Positions 15,639-17,314 of a stretch of DNA of 17,314 nucleotides are shown here, piece by piece. A program made the position numbers and the translations under genes. The notes under the pieces were generated by a model, which was given only the letters and a program-made list of their open reading frames with translations, had not been told where the DNA came from and ran no database searches. The stretch comes from Synechococcaceae cyanobacterium. Its GTDB lineage: Bacteria > Cyanobacteriota > Cyanobacteriia > PCC-6307 > Cyanobiaceae. Where the stretch lies: assembly GCA_947460085.1 (NCBI GenBank), contig CANHGA010000014.1:1-17314 (forward strand). Direction: 5' to 3'. Numbering within the stretch: position 1 is the first letter of the stretch; each line of letters begins with the position of its first letter.

Positions 15639-15752
15639 TCACCAGAAACCCTTGCCCTTGAGCCAAAGGCCCAGCAACGCCAAAGGGACACAGAACACGC
15701 CCAAAATTTGCAGCTTCACCACCAGGGGAGAAGGGGGTTTCGCAGCAGCCAT
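15639..15752 (-). CDS. 37-residue single-transmembrane protein
   Basis: ATG at 15752 gives a 37-residue protein starting MAAAKPPSPLVVKL and followed by one hydrophobic helix (QILGVFCVPLALLGLWL) with a lysine-flanked end, KGKGFW. The pattern, with a few positive residues on both sides of one helix, is that of small thylakoid or plasma membrane proteins common in cyanobacteria. It lies on the minus strand between the hli gene and the HIT gene. An extension to TTG or GTG further upstream (to 15824) would add a less protein-like region. I recall similar short proteins in picocyanobacteria but can give no function. Confidence 0.6.
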   Translation of the reverse strand: MAAAKPPSPLVVKLQILGVFCVPLALLGLWLKGKGFW

Positions 15753-15833
15753 CAGGGAGCGGAGGAAGGACAAAAAGAAAAGATGGAGAGGGCAGCAGCT
15801 TTGCGAGCAACCAGCCACCGACAAGTTGCCATC

Positions 15834-15865
15834 AAAAAGGCCCCATGGCTAACGCCAGGGGGCCT
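15834..15865 (-). terminator. Intrinsic terminator of the hli gene
   Basis: On the minus strand AGGCCCC pairs with GGGGCCT and, inside one mismatch, TGGC pairs with GCCA around a GTTA loop, giving an 11-bp stem. It is followed by a run of five T at 15838-15834. It starts about 17 bases after the hli stop codon. Confidence 0.9.
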
Positions 15866-15882
15866 CAGGCAGGAGCTGGGAA

Positions 15883-16026
15883 TCAGCCCAGGCCGATCTG
15901 GCTCAGGATGCCCTGACCGGTAAGCAGCTCGGTACCCAGACCGATCACAAAGCCCAGCATGGCAAGACGGCCGTTCCAGGTCTCAGCAAAACCAACGAAG
16001 CCAAAACGGGTGGTGTTGTCGGCCAT
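15883..16026 (-). CDS. hli: High-light-inducible protein (Hlip, CAB/ELIP/HLIP family)
   Basis: A 47-residue protein read on the minus strand from ATG at 16026. It has one transmembrane helix with the chlorophyll-binding motif ETWNGRLAMLGFVIGLGTELLTG (ExxNGRxAMxGF), the diagnostic feature of Hlips. These proteins sit in the thylakoid membrane, bind chlorophyll and carotenoid, and protect photosystem assembly and chlorophyll recycling under light stress. The N-terminus MADNTTRFGFVGFAE is short, typical of picocyanobacterial members. The gene is followed by a strong terminator, so it is probably monocistronic. An HLR1-like sequence and a -10-like TACACT lie just upstream, which fits light-stress regulation. 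Confidence 0.95.
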   Translation of the reverse strand: MADNTTRFGFVGFAETWNGRLAMLGFVIGLGTELLTGQGILSQIGLG

Positions 16027-16053
16027 GGTGATGGATGACGAAAGGATGGCAAG

Positions 16054-16071
16054 AGTGTAACAGAAAATGAA
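16054..16071 (-). promoter_or_regulatory. Possible hli promoter with an HLR1-like element
   Basis: Read on the minus strand the 18 bases are TTCATTTTCTGTTACACT. The right half GTTACACT is close to the RpaB HLR1 half-site (G/T)TTACA(A/T)(A/T), and the left half TTCATTTT matches at five of eight positions with the expected two-base gap. TACACT also fits a -10 box, 28 bases before the ATG. Confidence 0.4.
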
Positions 16072-16097
16072 GGAGTGTTTCGGACCCTTAAGAGTCC

Positions 16098-16376
16098 CTA
16101 GTCAATGGCCAGTTCGCCATCGTCATTCCAGGTGAGATGGGAGGCCAGGTTGCCTGAGTGGGCGCCTGAGGACGGGCGGGAGATGGGCTCGTAGCTGTCG
16201 TTGACCAGGGGGATGAGTTTGCCGATCTCCTGGGCGATTTGGTCGGTCTTAGGGGGCGTTCCTGGCTGGTTGACGCAGGAATCGCCAACGAAAAAGTCTG
16301 AATTGGAAGGATCTGGCAGGCGTTGATGGGAAGACATGGACCCAAAGACGTGCTGACCAAACTCTAGGAAGGGCAT
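16098..16376 (-). CDS. Uncharacterised small protein
   Basis: A minus-strand frame ending in TAG at 16098-16100. I chose ATG at 16376 (92 residues); TTG at 16397 and ATG at 16337 are alternatives, none with a strong ribosome binding site. The sequence is polar, with a helical stretch TDQIAQEIGKLIPLVNDSYE in the middle, a Ser/Gly-rich part (SRPSSGAHSG) and an acidic end (WNDDGELAID). One cysteine is present and there is no signal peptide or membrane helix. I do not recognise the family. It lies between the hli gene and the divergent 85-residue gene in a stretch of lower GC content than the rest of the window. It could be a spurious reading frame, but the long stop-free frame with balanced composition supports a gene. 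Confidence 0.42.
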   Translation of the reverse strand: MPFLEFGQHVFGSMSSHQRLPDPSNSDFFVGDSCVNQPGTPPKTDQIAQEIGKLIPLVNDSYEPISRPSSGAHSGNLASHLTWNDDGELAID

Positions 16377-16478
16377 AGCCCCAGGACCCGGTACCAATGG
16401 CGCCGCGAAGACGCCGCAAGGGCGATGCGCCCATCCCTGGCGCCGGAGAAATGGGGTGAAGGTGGGGCGGTGAACTCT

Positions 16479-16484
16479 GGAGAA
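16479..16484 (+). promoter_or_regulatory. Ribosome binding site deciding the start of the 85-residue gene
   Basis: GGAGAA lies nine bases before ATG 16494, a better match than anything before the upstream in-frame ATG at 16425 or the GTG between them. It is the reason for choosing 16494 as the start. Confidence 0.5.
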
Positions 16485-16493
16485 GCAACGGCA

Positions 16494-16751
16494 ATGCCAA
16501 CCCCCAACCAGAAAGCAGGAAAAACAACCGAGCAGGGTGCCCAGAACGGCTCAAGCCAACTCCTGGATCGAGGAGGACAAGACACAGAGACCTGTCTCGA
16601 CTCATTCCTAGGCGTACTTGAATATCTCAGTGAGGCCACAGGGCTTTCCATTGAGGACATTGCCGACCTGTTGTCGAGCAAGGAGGGACCCATGGGTGCC
16701 ATGGTGCTTGCCGGACACCTGCAAGCAACGACAAGCCAACAGACCGATTAG
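16494..16751 (+). CDS. Uncharacterised 85-residue protein facing an HlyD gene
   Basis: From ATG 16494 the protein has a polar, probably disordered first third rich in Q, G, T and K, then a helical part with CLDSFLGVLEYLSEATGL and IEDIADLLSSKEG, and a C-terminal segment GPMGAMVLAGHLQA before a polar tail. It has no signal peptide or clear membrane helix, one cysteine and no double-glycine cleavage site. The second half has the heptad-like hydrophobic spacing expected of a folded or peptide-binding helix pair. It converges with the HlyD gene with only one base between their stop codons. I do not recognise the family, so cargo, regulator or unrelated orphan gene are all possible. An upstream in-frame ATG (16425) would add 23 residues. 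Confidence 0.5.
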   Translation: MPTPNQKAGKTTEQGAQNGSSQLLDRGGQDTETCLDSFLGVLEYLSEATGLSIEDIADLLSSKEGPMGAMVLAGHLQATTSQQTD

Positions 16752-16752
16752 G

Positions 16753-17314
16753 TCAAACCCGCGCCATAAGCCTTAGCTTCCGCAGGAAAAATGTCATGAC
16801 GGTATTTCGACCCGTCATGACATCAGCTTGGAGATCCATACCCAACCGAAAATCACAGCGGTCAGTACCGCGCTGAAAGGTTTGGGTCTTGGGCTGAACA
16901 CTCACCTCGTAGGCCGGTGGTCCGCTTCTATCGGCCCTGTTCTGCTGGAGAGCGTCTGCAGAGATTGCGGTGACCTTGCCAGTCATTAGACCGAACTCAG
17001 AATAGGGGCAACCAGTAACCCGCAGATAGGTCGTTTGGCCGACACGAATCTTGCCGATCGATTGGGCAGGAACAACCACCTTCGCCTCCATCGGGGCATG
17101 AACTGGGGCTAGCCGGGCAATCACCTCGCCGGCACTCAATACCTGCCCTGGATGGTTAAGGGAAGTCGCCACGACAGATCCAGCGATCGGAGAGCGAATC
17201 GTTGCCGTAGCAAGGGCTCGCGTGGCGTCGATCAAACGGCTTTCCAGGCCAGCCTTTTGACGGGCAAGATCGGCGAGGGTATTATTAAATCCATTCACTC
17301 CTTGACGCAATTTA
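16753..17314 (-). CDS. HlyD-family membrane fusion protein of a secretion or export ABC system, C-terminal part (runs off right edge)
   Basis: The minus-strand frame is open at base 17314, so the N-terminal part with the membrane anchor is missing. The 187 visible residues show the end of the coiled-coil hairpin (LARQKAGLESRLIDATRALATATI), the lipoyl-like half motif IRSPIAGSVVATSLNHPGQVLSAGEVIARLAP, and the beta-barrel region with VVVPAQSIGKIRVGQTTYLRV. The motif CPYSEFGLMTGKVTAIS and the end TVMTFFLRKLRL, a basic C-terminus, match cyanobacterial HlyD proteins that pair with ABC exporters of proteins or processed peptides. Such adaptors link an inner-membrane exporter to an outer-membrane channel. 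The transporter should lie beyond the right edge. The gene has visibly lower GC than the core genes here. Confidence 0.88.
   Translation of the reverse strand, partial: KLRQGVNGFNNTLADLARQKAGLESRLIDATRALATATIRSPIAGSVVATSLNHPGQVLSAGEVIARLAPVHAPMEAKVVVPAQSIGKIRVGQTTYLRVTGCPYSEFGLMTGKVTAISADALQQNRADRSGPPAYEVSVQPKTQTFQRGTDRCDFRLGMDLQADVMTGRNTVMTFFLRKLRLMARV

Noticed and set aside
15233..15691. Minus-strand 152-codon frame with hydrophobic stretches such as FALALVVLSGLACASFGFLACF, overlapping the HIT gene
   Set aside because: It lies in another frame over most of the HIT coding sequence, and the HIT frame has a clear family motif. The hydrophobic character is likely a by-product of the reversed Lys/Ala-rich stretch.
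16364..16702. Minus-strand 112-codon frame across the 85-residue gene, and the overlapping 16249-16605 frame
   Set aside because: Rich in Ser, Pro, Arg and Cys with no structured pattern, typical of an antisense shadow. The plus-strand frame has a ribosome binding site and a better protein-like composition.
16494..16751. The 85-residue protein as a Nif11/NHLP-type or double-glycine precursor peptide
   Set aside because: It lacks a GG or GA cleavage site followed by a core peptide, and has only one cysteine. The link with HlyD is by position only.

Overview
The window looks like a chromosomal segment of a GC-rich unicellular picocyanobacterium of the Synechococcus/Cyanobium group. The support is the gene content: a high-light-inducible (Hlip) protein, cytochrome c6 (petJ), a Ycf51-family protein, a DUF4332 protein, and a cyanobacterial-style TamB, GlgB, HemE and ClpB. 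Genes are densely packed, there is no gene-free stretch longer than 300 bases, and I see no rRNA, tRNA, insertion sequence or CRISPR array.

Layout, left to right. (1) Bases 1-2059, minus strand: the N-terminal part of a large TamB/Tic236-type envelope protein that runs off the left edge. (2) Bases 2135-5931, plus strand, a tight run divergent from tamB: a Ycf51-family membrane protein, a DUF4332 protein (stop and start overlap in TGATG), a small exported protein, a CocE/NonD-type alpha/beta hydrolase that starts on the base after the preceding stop, and an exported protein with two DUF3887-like halves. (3) Bases 6017-10912, plus strand, core metabolism: glycogen branching enzyme (glgB), uroporphyrinogen decarboxylase (hemE), an SDR-type epimerase overlapping hemE by four bases, and cytochrome c6 (petJ), closed by a strong intrinsic terminator. 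(4) Bases 10958-11521: a 64-aa minus-strand gene and, divergent from it, a 103-aa exported cysteine-containing protein. (5) Bases 11669-14335: the disaggregase clpB, convergent with a minus-strand pterin-4a-carbinolamine dehydratase. (6) Bases 14668-16026, minus strand: a coiled-coil-like protein, a HIT-family protein, a 37-aa single-TM protein and an hli gene with its own terminator and promoter-like region. (7) Bases 16098-17314: two unrecognised small genes and the C-terminal part of an HlyD-type membrane fusion protein that runs off the right edge.

Most of the window is ordinary picocyanobacterial core genome: envelope biogenesis, glycogen synthesis, heme/chlorophyll precursor synthesis, photosynthetic electron transfer and protein quality control. 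The least explained part is the right-hand end. There the base composition drops, and two orphan small ORFs lie next to an HlyD-type secretion adaptor. That is the best place to look for something new, such as a type I secretion or peptide-export locus, but the window ends before the transporter or cargo can be seen.
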